From contig JAKAPS010000011.1 of the NCBI GenBank assembly GCA_021806925.1, positions 1 to 35,951 of the forward strand: a stretch of 35,951 bases of DNA. The letters are read 5' to 3'. Position numbers and translations under genes: made by a program. The notes below the pieces were generated by a model, which saw only the letters and a list, made by a program, of their open reading frames with translations, made no database searches and was not told where the DNA came from. Of this stretch, positions 23,429 through 31,129 are shown one piece after another (position 1 is the stretch's first letter; the number at the start of each line of letters is the position of its first letter). The DNA comes from a bacterium. Lineage in GTDB: Bacteria; Patescibacteriota; Dojkabacteria; JAKAPS01.

Positions 23429-25717
23429 TTAGTACACATTATTCTTCATACCCTCTAGATATGAATCTATCTTACTTGAATCTGTAATGTATTTATGAGA
23501 GTTTGATATAATATCTTCCTTAGTCTTAATATTACCTAAATCGCTTGGAGTTTTATGAAACCATGTTAGGAATGGCTTTTGAAGTGTTCCTGCTTGATAT
23601 ATTCTTGCTAAACAATTGAATTTTTCAATTGATGTGAAATCAAAATCATTTATTTCCTTTCCCATTTCTTTTGTAAGATTTGTAGCATCAGATCCGCTTG
23701 TTTGAAATATAAAATCATTTCCAATATGAGAAACAATGCTTGGGAACTTATGAAAATCTTCAAGGCTTTGAGTTGAAAATATATAACCAACATTATCTTT
23801 TCTTCCTCTCTTCAGTATTTCTAATATAAATTCATTTATAAAGTATGATGCTTCATCAATAAAAACAAATAAATTTGAATCTTCCCTATGCTTCATTTTT
23901 GCATATGAAACAAGTAACAGTATCATTGAACCAATCAAATATACATTATCTATACCTAGAGTAGAAACTGGGAGCGATACTATTAAAGTTTTCTTTCCAT
24001 TAATTATTCTGTCAAAGTCAATTTGAGAATATGGGTAACACAGGACTTTCTTTATTGGTTCTGACATAACAATTCTACCCAACTTATTTAATATAGGGGA
24101 CATAGTATCAAAATATGTCCTTGAATTTCTACTTATAGCAGAAAACTCATTATTCCAGAAATTTAAAAGTAATGGATCAGTTACTGTTTTAAGTGCTTTC
24201 TTTCTAAAGTTCTCATCAGTAAAAAGTAAATACAACGATATTATGCTTGCGTTATCTAAATTAAATGTAGTTATTATACCATTGCGTAATATATATTCAA
24301 GTCTTGGTCCCCAAGAATCAAAGTATGATTTAAAAATTTGAATAAGATAATCAACAACGATTTCTCTTTCTTCATATATTGAAAATGGATTTATATTTAT
24401 TGGTGATTTTAAAGGATCTAGAAATATAACATCATTAACTTTATCTTCTGGAATTAACTCAAGAATATGTTTAGATAAATCTTCATGAGGATCAAAGATA
24501 ACTACAGATGATTCATTGCCTTTTATACATTCAATAGCAATGTTCTCCATAAATGATGTTTTCCCCATTCCAGTTTTTCCAAGCACGAGTGAATGTTTTT
24601 TCATATCATCATATGAAATATATACACTCTTATTCTTAGAATTTACTTCACATTCGCCTAATCGTATATCTGAAGTTGTGAAATCAAATTCAGGAGAAAC
24701 ATGTTTTACACCAAGTGAAAGTAATTTAGTATATTTTGAATATTCAATTTTTGGAAAATGATAAATATATGGAATCTCAAAAATTGATAAACATTGTATT
24801 ATTTCATCACCTATTGTTCTCTCAAAAAAACCAGAAGACGAGTAATTTAATATATTTACTTTAAATTCATTACTGCTATTTATTGATGAAACAAGAGATG
24901 TTATTCTTGTTTTCAAATCATCTTCACCCTTCTCATATAGAACCCTGAATTCAAATTCAAAATTCTTACTTGCAATCTTCCTTCTAATACTTTCAAGTGA
25001 TTTTTCATCTAACTTGATTGATGCGTTTGCTACATTAATGTGTTTTATTGCAAAAACATTTTCATATATTCTTAGTATATTCCTTATAAACCTGAAAAAA
25101 ATCACTTTATTATTATTTTGTGATTTCAAATAGGAATCTGCATATGTATAGTCGCTATTTACTGGTCTCAAGCACAATTGTAAATATATATTGGATTTCT
25201 CTATAGTTGATGAGATATACATGAATTTATCAATAAAATCACCTTCTTGCAATGTATACAAATTATCTTTTGTAAGATTAAATTCAAGAACCTCATACTT
25301 TTTATCTTCATTAAGAGGGTTTGGCAAATATTCGTTAACACTTGTTACAGAAATATTTGGAAAACGCATGTATAAATTATCAAAAAAGATCTGTTTGTAG
25401 ATTCCAGGTATGACAATATACATTTGGATTCCAGATTCAGTTTTTGTAAGCTCAAATGAAATTGAATATAATGCTCTTTGCTTATTTCCTTTTATTTTAA
25501 ATATATCACTCAGGAAACTCTCAAACTCAGACTCTAATATATTTGCTCTTTTTGGAAATAGTATCCTTAGATATTCTTTATTCGGAATATCTTCCTCCAC
25601 CTCAAAATTTCTCCTATTTAATTGTCTTACAACCTCAATTAAATAAATAAAGATAAATATAAAAATAAAGATGAATATCCACCATATACTAGGCTTAGGA
25701 AATTCAATTATATTCAT
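23429..25717 (-). CDS. VirD4/TraG-like AAA ATPase with N-terminal membrane anchor
   Basis: 762 residues. A single hydrophobic helix (about residues 11-30, with an IFIFIFIFIF run) anchors it to the membrane. Residues 40-340 form a CPR-type extension I cannot assign. The ATPase domain has Walker A GKTGMGKTS (380-388), FDPHEDLSKHILELIP just after it, Walker B LFVFIDEAS (about 615-623, E622) and sensor-like YIFSTQS. This resembles type IV secretion coupling proteins and DUF87-type HerA/TraG ATPases, which pump DNA or protein. No relaxase, VirB or pilus gene is nearby, so it is an orphan; DNA uptake, chromosome pumping or protein export are all possible. It overlaps ileS by 4 nt at its start. Confidence 0.75.
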   Translation of the reverse strand: MNIIEFPKPSIWWIFIFIFIFIFIYLIEVVRQLNRRNFEVEEDIPNKEYLRILFPKRANILESEFESFLSDIFKIKGNKQRALYSISFELTKTESGIQMYIVIPGIYKQIFFDNLYMRFPNISVTSVNEYLPNPLNEDKKYEVLEFNLTKDNLYTLQEGDFIDKFMYISSTIEKSNIYLQLCLRPVNSDYTYADSYLKSQNNNKVIFFRFIRNILRIYENVFAIKHINVANASIKLDEKSLESIRRKIASKNFEFEFRVLYEKGEDDLKTRITSLVSSINSSNEFKVNILNYSSSGFFERTIGDEIIQCLSIFEIPYIYHFPKIEYSKYTKLLSLGVKHVSPEFDFTTSDIRLGECEVNSKNKSVYISYDDMKKHSLVLGKTGMGKTSFMENIAIECIKGNESSVVIFDPHEDLSKHILELIPEDKVNDVIFLDPLKSPININPFSIYEEREIVVDYLIQIFKSYFDSWGPRLEYILRNGIITTFNLDNASIISLYLLFTDENFRKKALKTVTDPLLLNFWNNEFSAISRNSRTYFDTMSPILNKLGRIVMSEPIKKVLCYPYSQIDFDRIINGKKTLIVSLPVSTLGIDNVYLIGSMILLLVSYAKMKHREDSNLFVFIDEASYFINEFILEILKRGRKDNVGYIFSTQSLEDFHKFPSIVSHIGNDFIFQTSGSDATNLTKEMGKEINDFDFTSIEKFNCLARIYQAGTLQKPFLTWFHKTPSDLGNIKTKEDIISNSHKYITDSSKIDSYLEGMKNNVY

Positions 25718-28700
25718 GTTTTTATAACAGTAATGTTTATATACCCATCAAATATATTTATAGAACTATCTTCTGTTTTTTCAAGTGAAGAATCAAATTT
25801 ATAAACAATATCATCTGCCTTTAATTTATCTTTTAGAACACTCTCATGTTCTTTAACAAAATCTAAAGCGCTTTTATCACTTGAAGAGGCATTTATCCTT
25901 ATTCTATCTTTTATATTAAACTTACTAGTCTGTCTTAATACCTGAACATATCGGACTATTTCATTCAATGTCCCTACGCTCTTCAAAGCAGGAGTGATTG
26001 ATATGTTTAAAGCAACCACAGAATTCTCATTTTGCCCTCCAGTATTACTCCATACCCATTCAAAATCCTCTTTTGTAACCCAATCATTAAGTTCATCATG
26101 CGTTGATACAAATCTAATATTCTCAACATTTATTTCATCACGTAAGACACCTAGAAGTGATTCATTGAAGAATTCAATTTGGTCTTTATTCAATTCGCAA
26201 TAAGTCTTTGAATATATCACAATTTCACTTAGCGGCTGCCTAAGTTTTCTCTGGTGTTTTACTCTTAAGCCAAGTACTGTTGATGAAATATCTCTAACCA
26301 CTTCCATTAAATCAAGTAATAAAGTATCGATATATTCATCGTTTATTACTGGATAATCTAATAAATGAACAGATTCAACACTATTATTAATGTGCCTAAT
26401 TATATGCTCAGTTAAAAAAGGCATCTGAGGAGCCCACGCAGTTGTTAGTAATTCCAGGTTATATTTAAGGGTATTTAACGCATCAACATCTCCATTTACG
26501 AATCTGTCTCTTGATCTCCTTATATACCATGTAGATACATCCTGAACAGTTTTTTCAATTAAACTTACCGTTTCAGGCATGTTATACTCTTCCATCAGTT
26601 CTGAATATCTTTTTATAGACCTATTTACATAGGAAGATAACCATCTATCCATAACATCGTTTGATTGAATATATTCATCTTTATCTTTTATCCTATCGCT
26701 ATACTCTTTTGAATATATTAATAGATACTTATATATATTAAAGTATGGTATTAAAATATTCTTTTTAACATTAATTAAATCCTCATCATTCCAAGACATA
26801 TCAAGACCTATCATGTTAGGTGATTTCATTAAATAGAGCCTAACGGCCTCAGCACCTGCAGATTCGAGCAATTCTTTCGGATCTGGATAATTTCCAAAAC
26901 TTTTACTCATTTTCCTTCCATCATTTCCTGCAAGTGTTCCAGTAACAACTACTGCCTTGTATGCAGATTCATCAAATAGCATTGTGGAAATTCTAAGCAG
27001 TATACTAAAATATGCTCTGATTTGAGCCATATATTCTATGGTTAAGTCACTAGATTTTTGATTTTCAAATTCATCTATATTTTTAAAAGGATAACCAAGT
27101 TCTGCAAATGGTCCAGACCCAGAGTCAAACCATACATCTAAAACTTCTGGAATCCTTTTAAACTCATGTCCGTTATATGTAAATTCGACCTTATCACAAA
27201 CATTCTTATGCCATTCAAATTCTGTATTCTCTTTGAAATAGTATTTATTATCTTTGAATGTAATATCCTTACAATATTTCATCAATTCTTCAACACTACC
27301 AATAACTATTTTCTCTCCTGTTTCAGAACATTCCCAAATTGGAATTACTGTCCCCCAATACCTGCTTCTTGATATACACCAATCAGGTGAGTTCTCTATT
27401 GTATACTTTACTCTCCCTTCCTTTAAGTATTTAGGGTTCCAGTTTATATCTTCATTAAGTTCAAGCATCCTTTTTCTCACATCAGTTAGATTTATAAAAT
27501 ATGCTTCCTGACTTTTATATATCAAAGGATTATCTCCTCTATAGTACGGCAGTTTATGAATATACGGAAGAACTCTCAGAATATATTCATGAGACTGCAT
27601 ATCTTCAATAATTAGAGGTGAAGCATCTCTCAAATATATTCCCTTGAATTTACCTACAACCATTTTACCCTCTTCATCAATATCAATAAATGCTGTCAAA
27701 CCATTTTCCTTCCCAATCTCAAAATCCTCTTCACCAAACCCAGGAGCACAATGTAATATTCCAGTTCCTTCACTCTCAACTACATATTCTGTGTTGTATA
27801 CAGTAAAATCATTGTTATTCTCATCAAACTCATCATATATCCTTTCATATTTCAATCCAATCAATTCGCTGCCTTTAAATTCTTCAATTATTTGAATTAA
27901 ATTATCTTCATTCTTACCTATATCACTCTTCTGAATATCAAATGTAAATTCAATTCTTGATTTTGCAACTATCAAATAATCACTTCTTTTTTCCATCATG
28001 TACCTTACAAGTACATAATCAATATCCTTCTGAATACCTAATGCACTGTTTGAAGGAATAGTCCATGGGGTCGTTGTCCAAGCTACTAAATACACATTAT
28101 CATAATTCTTAAACTTATCTCTTAATTTGAATTTTACAAATATTGATAAATCTTCAGTATCCCTATAGTTATCATCGTCCATTGCAACTTCAAAACCAGA
28201 AACCGGAGTTGATGTATCAGTTGAAAATAGCGATGTTCTCTTTCCTTTATATATTAATCCTTTATTATATATCTCTTTAAAAGCCCATATAACAGAGGAA
28301 GTATATTCAAAACTCATAGTTCTGTATGCATTATCCATATCAACCCATCTTCCAATTTTTTCAATATACCATCTCCAGTTATCACTACATGAATTTACAT
28401 AACTCCTACATGCTTCAATATACTTGTCAACTCCGTATGATTCTACCTCTTTTGACGAATTTATATTTAATTCTTTATTTACTTTTGCCTCAATTGGCAA
28501 ACCATGACAATCCCAGCCCCACACTCTTCTTACATAGTAGCCTTTCATTGTCATGTACCTTGGTATAACGTCTTTAGCAATACTACACATTAAGTGACCA
28601 TAATGAGGATTTCCAGAAACAAATGGAGGACCATCAACCATTCTAAAACTCTTTCTGCCTTTATTCTTATTTAGTGATTTATTAAATGTATCATTCTCTT

Positions 28701-28779
28701 TCCAATACTTGGTTATATTCTCCTCCAAATTTGTAAAATTAAATTGTGAATTATTTGAATCTAAATCTGAGTAGTCCAT
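25714..28779 (-). CDS. ileS: Isoleucyl-tRNA synthetase, IleS2 (eukaryote-like) type
   Basis: Charges tRNA-Ile and edits valine. The HIGH motif appears as GNPHYGHLMCSIAKD and KMSKS as GRKMSKSFGNYPDPKEL. GWDCHGLPIEAKV precedes the editing domain, in which TTPWTIPSNSALGI and GTGILHCAPGFGEEDFEIG are intact. HYGH and NYPDP are features of the IleS2 clade shared with eukaryotes, not of the common bacterial IleS1 (HIGH, NVV-P). The C-terminal zinc site of IleS1 is absent. I chose the ATG at 28779 (1,021 aa) because it follows AATAGGTTTG and the 5-nt gap after the DUF59 gene; the longer frame begins inside that gene. Confidence 0.93.
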   Translation of the reverse strand: MDYSDLDSNNSQFNFTNLEENITKYWKENDTFNKSLNKNKGRKSFRMVDGPPFVSGNPHYGHLMCSIAKDVIPRYMTMKGYYVRRVWGWDCHGLPIEAKVNKELNINSSKEVESYGVDKYIEACRSYVNSCSDNWRWYIEKIGRWVDMDNAYRTMSFEYTSSVIWAFKEIYNKGLIYKGKRTSLFSTDTSTPVSGFEVAMDDDNYRDTEDLSIFVKFKLRDKFKNYDNVYLVAWTTTPWTIPSNSALGIQKDIDYVLVRYMMEKRSDYLIVAKSRIEFTFDIQKSDIGKNEDNLIQIIEEFKGSELIGLKYERIYDEFDENNNDFTVYNTEYVVESEGTGILHCAPGFGEEDFEIGKENGLTAFIDIDEEGKMVVGKFKGIYLRDASPLIIEDMQSHEYILRVLPYIHKLPYYRGDNPLIYKSQEAYFINLTDVRKRMLELNEDINWNPKYLKEGRVKYTIENSPDWCISRSRYWGTVIPIWECSETGEKIVIGSVEELMKYCKDITFKDNKYYFKENTEFEWHKNVCDKVEFTYNGHEFKRIPEVLDVWFDSGSGPFAELGYPFKNIDEFENQKSSDLTIEYMAQIRAYFSILLRISTMLFDESAYKAVVVTGTLAGNDGRKMSKSFGNYPDPKELLESAGAEAVRLYLMKSPNMIGLDMSWNDEDLINVKKNILIPYFNIYKYLLIYSKEYSDRIKDKDEYIQSNDVMDRWLSSYVNRSIKRYSELMEEYNMPETVSLIEKTVQDVSTWYIRRSRDRFVNGDVDALNTLKYNLELLTTAWAPQMPFLTEHIIRHINNSVESVHLLDYPVINDEYIDTLLLDLMEVVRDISSTVLGLRVKHQRKLRQPLSEIVIYSKTYCELNKDQIEFFNESLLGVLRDEINVENIRFVSTHDELNDWVTKEDFEWVWSNTGGQNENSVVALNISITPALKSVGTLNEIVRYVQVLRQTSKFNIKDRIRINASSSDKSALDFVKEHESVLKDKLKADDIVYKFDSSLEKTEDSSINIFDGYINITVIKT

Positions 28780-28784
28780 CAAAC

Positions 28785-29099
28785 CTATTTTAATATATTT
28801 AAATCGAGTAGTCCAGAAGGAGATATCATGTCCGGATTCCATGGCGGATCAAAAGAAACATTAACATTTACTTTTGTAAAGTTTGGAAATTCTTTAAAAC
28901 AGATTGATTTTATTGATTCAATAAAATCAGTAACATTAGGACAGTTAATAGTTGTCAAACCAATTGTAATTGTCAAAATTGATTTATCCTCTTTACCAAT
29001 TTCAATAGAGTAAACTAAACCAAGATCTACAATATTAATTGGTATTTCTGGATCATATATACCCTTAAGAACATCTCTAACTTTGTTTTCTTCCTCCAT
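28785..29099 (-). CDS. DUF59/MIP18-family protein (SufT/PaaD-like)
   Basis: 104 residues with the family's DPEIPINIVDLGLVYSIEI near the N-terminus, the conserved Cys in TTINCPNVTDF, and the C-terminal FDPPWNPDMISPSG. Family members help mature iron-sulfur proteins (SufT, CIA2) or load metal centres. No iron-sulfur assembly genes are visible nearby. It is 5 nt upstream of ileS and in the same operon. Divergent from hpf with only 18 nt between start codons, so the hpf -35 box lies inside this coding region. Confidence 0.85.
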   Translation of the reverse strand: MEEENKVRDVLKGIYDPEIPINIVDLGLVYSIEIGKEDKSILTITIGLTTINCPNVTDFIESIKSICFKEFPNFTKVNVNVSFDPPWNPDMISPSGLLDLNILK

Positions 29100-29111
29100 T
29101 TTTTATATAAT
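29083..29111 (+). promoter_or_regulatory. Promoter of hpf, probable leaderless start
   Basis: -35 TTGTTT (29083-29088), exactly 17 bp, -10 TATAAT (29106-29111), and the ATG 6 nt later. Transcription would start at or within a base or two of the ATG, and there is no room for a Shine-Dalgarno. Confidence 0.6.
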
Positions 29112-29117
29112 ATATGT

Positions 29118-29672
29118 ATGCAGATTATATTTAATTATCAGAACATTGACAAATCAGATTCACTTGAGTCATTTATTGAGAAAAAATTAAGTAATATTGA
29201 GAAGGTTTATGATATAAGCGAAGTTGATGTAAAAGTTAAATTAAAGAACTCAGAAAATCTTAAATATATTTTTGAGTGTACATTAAAATTTAAGCATCAT
29301 TTATTTAGAGTAGAGGATCAAGGTAAGGATTTATATAAATTAGTAACATCTTCATTAAAAAAACTTTCAAGAAAAATAGCCGAATTCAATGAGAAGCTGG
29401 TAAAAAGTAGAAAGACAAATGATGTTATCGCTAGCGATAGTGTTAATGATGAAGAATATGAATTAGAATTTATTGTTGGAGATAGTAGTGAACTTATTGT
29501 AAAAAGAAAATTTTATGATGATGACAGACCTTTACACCCTGAGGAAGCAATAAATCAAATGGAATTACTTGGTCACACAAGTTTTCTATTCAAGAATATT
29601 GAAAATAACAAATATGCTATGGTGTATAAAAGGAAAGATAAAAAATACGGAATAATACAACCAACTAATTAA
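29118..29672 (+). CDS. hpf: Ribosome hibernation promoting factor, long form
   Basis: 184 residues with two domains. The N-terminal S30AE/YfiA-like domain (1-105) begins MQIIFNYQNIDKSDSLESFI and ends KKLSRKIAEFNEKL; it occupies the mRNA/tRNA channel of idle 30S subunits. The C-terminal dimerisation domain (about 125-180) contains VKRKFYDDDRPLHPEEAINQMELLGHTSFLF, the hallmark of long HPF that drives 100S ribosome dimers by itself. Its stop overlaps the uppP stop by 4 nt on the opposite strand, so the two genes converge with no spacer. No Shine-Dalgarno; probable leaderless transcript. Confidence 0.92.
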   Translation: MQIIFNYQNIDKSDSLESFIEKKLSNIEKVYDISEVDVKVKLKNSENLKYIFECTLKFKHHLFRVEDQGKDLYKLVTSSLKKLSRKIAEFNEKLVKSRKTNDVIASDSVNDEEYELEFIVGDSSELIVKRKFYDDDRPLHPEEAINQMELLGHTSFLFKNIENNKYAMVYKRKDKKYGIIQPTN

Positions 29673-30499
29673 AAGAATTTGAGTAGTATTGTAAACACAA
29701 TACCTATTATAACGCTGTAATATGCAAATGGAAGTAGTTTTCCATTCTCAAAATACTTCATTAAGAATTTTGTGCTAAAATATGCAGCTATTCCAGCTAC
29801 TATACCGCCAAATAAAAATTCTGGAGTAAGCGTTGGATACATTATTAATTTTCTTGATTCAAGCAATGCTGCTGCAAAGATTAATGGTGTTGCAAGCATG
29901 AATGAAAGTTTTGCACTATCTTCATAGTTTAAACCTAAAGCAAGACACGCAGCCATGCTTATTCCTGATCTTGATATTCCTGGAATCAATGCGAAAGATT
30001 GAGCAAATCCTACAAATACAACATCCTTTAATGAAAACTTTACCATATCTTTCTTGTTTTTTTCCAATTTCCTATATATATCTGCAACGTAAAGAATAAT
30101 ACCATTAATAACTAGAAATAATGCTGCAACATATGGTGATTTAAATATATTTCCAACCTGCTTCTCAAGTAGCAAACCGATAATGCCTACAGGTATAGAA
30201 CCTACAATAATTAACCACCCTAAATGCTCTTCTGAATCGTCTGAAAACTTTCCACTCATAAATGAACTAAATAATTTTTTGATTATTCTTACCCAATCTT
30301 TATAGAAGAAAAGAAGCAACGCTATTGCAGTTCCTAAATGTAGGAACACTGCAAAAGCAAGGAATATACTTCCACTTTCATTTATTCCCCAGTGAAGCAC
30401 GTTAGGAATTAAAACAAGATGACCTAAACTACTAATTGGAAATAACTCACTTACACCCTGAATAAATCCTAGTATGAAGACTTGTATTGAATTAAACAT
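29669..30499 (-). CDS. uppP: Undecaprenyl-diphosphatase (UppP/BacA)
   Basis: Recycles the lipid carrier undecaprenyl diphosphate to its monophosphate for peptidoglycan and glycan synthesis; an integral membrane enzyme with about eight helices. The first catalytic region reads FIQGVSELFPISSLGHLV, with Gln and Glu of the (E/Q)-x3-E motif, and the second is IPGISRSGISMAACL (PG-x-SRSG, catalytic Ser and Arg). 276 aa is normal. It follows pspC after 6 nt and shares its promoter. It links the dcw genes and the glycosyltransferases through carrier supply. Confidence 0.95.
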   Translation of the reverse strand: MFNSIQVFILGFIQGVSELFPISSLGHLVLIPNVLHWGINESGSIFLAFAVFLHLGTAIALLLFFYKDWVRIIKKLFSSFMSGKFSDDSEEHLGWLIIVGSIPVGIIGLLLEKQVGNIFKSPYVAALFLVINGIILYVADIYRKLEKNKKDMVKFSLKDVVFVGFAQSFALIPGISRSGISMAACLALGLNYEDSAKLSFMLATPLIFAAALLESRKLIMYPTLTPEFLFGGIVAGIAAYFSTKFLMKYFENGKLLPFAYYSVIIGIVFTILLKFF

Positions 30500-30505
30500 A
30501 AATCT

Positions 30506-30994
30506 TTAACCTTGCGGCCCCATAGGGAATGCAGTAAATGTCGATAATTTTAATGTACCTATAAGCACTGCAAGAAATATTGATATCACAAAAACAAGAG
30601 CAATAAATACTAAATTCATTTTTACTTTTGCAAGCATTGCACCACCAAAGATAATTAACAATGATGCAGCAAACATACTAAAACTGAAATTAGCTAGTAA
30701 ATTGAAATAATTTGCAAGTATTAAAAGACCAATTACAAGTAAAATTAGACCAACTCTAGCAGCTCTATCTACATTGTTGGTATCTCTCATATTTTTCGTA
30801 CTTTCGTTATCCATCGTTTTATTATCTTCACTTATTATATAGTAAATTATAAAATATAGAAAGAATGTTAGCGGAAAGAAAACTACAAAAATTACTCTTA
30901 CTAGTATTACATCAACACAAAAATAATTTGCTAAGAACGAACACACACCTAGCAACAACTTCCTGCTTTGTATATTGTTTCTACTATTTTCCAT
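30506..30994 (-). CDS. PspC-domain membrane protein
   Basis: 162 residues. The first 60 form a PspC domain: RKLLLGVCSFLANYFCVDVILVRVIFVV, then a transmembrane stretch ending YYIISED. After a polar linker (residues 58-75), three more hydrophobic helices follow to the C-terminus (GLILLVIGLLILANYF, then FAASLLIIFGGAML and LVFIALVFVISIFLAVLIG). PspC proteins respond to envelope stress in Proteobacteria; in other phyla their role is unclear. First gene of the pspC-uppP unit, with a near-consensus promoter and no Shine-Dalgarno. Confidence 0.8.
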   Translation of the reverse strand: MENSRNNIQSRKLLLGVCSFLANYFCVDVILVRVIFVVFFPLTFFLYFIIYYIISEDNKTMDNESTKNMRDTNNVDRAARVGLILLVIGLLILANYFNLLANFSFSMFAASLLIIFGGAMLAKVKMNLVFIALVFVISIFLAVLIGTLKLSTFTAFPMGPQG

Positions 30995-31005
30995 TTACTG
31001 GATTT

Positions 31006-31035
31006 AGTATAAACCAGCTTTCATATAATTGTCAA
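31006..31035 (-). promoter_or_regulatory. Near-consensus promoter of pspC-uppP, leaderless
   Basis: Minus strand: -35 TTGACA (31030-31035), 18-bp spacer, -10 TATACT (31006-31011). The pspC ATG is 11 nt after the -10, so the leader should be about 4-5 nt. This is the best promoter match in the window. Confidence 0.75.
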
Positions 31036-31046
31036 AATGCGTTAGA

Positions 31047-31115
31047 TAGAAAAAAATAAAAATAAAAATAAAATAATAATAGAATAAAATAAAATAATAA
31101 AAATAATAATAAATG
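31047..31115. repeat. Low-complexity A/T tract downstream of secA
   Basis: About 70 nt built from irregular units of AAAAT and AATAAT on the plus strand. On the minus strand it is a T-rich run right after the secA stop, which could aid termination, but no stem is seen. It resembles replication slippage. Confidence 0.6.
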
Positions 31116-31129
31116 TATTACTATTTTTT

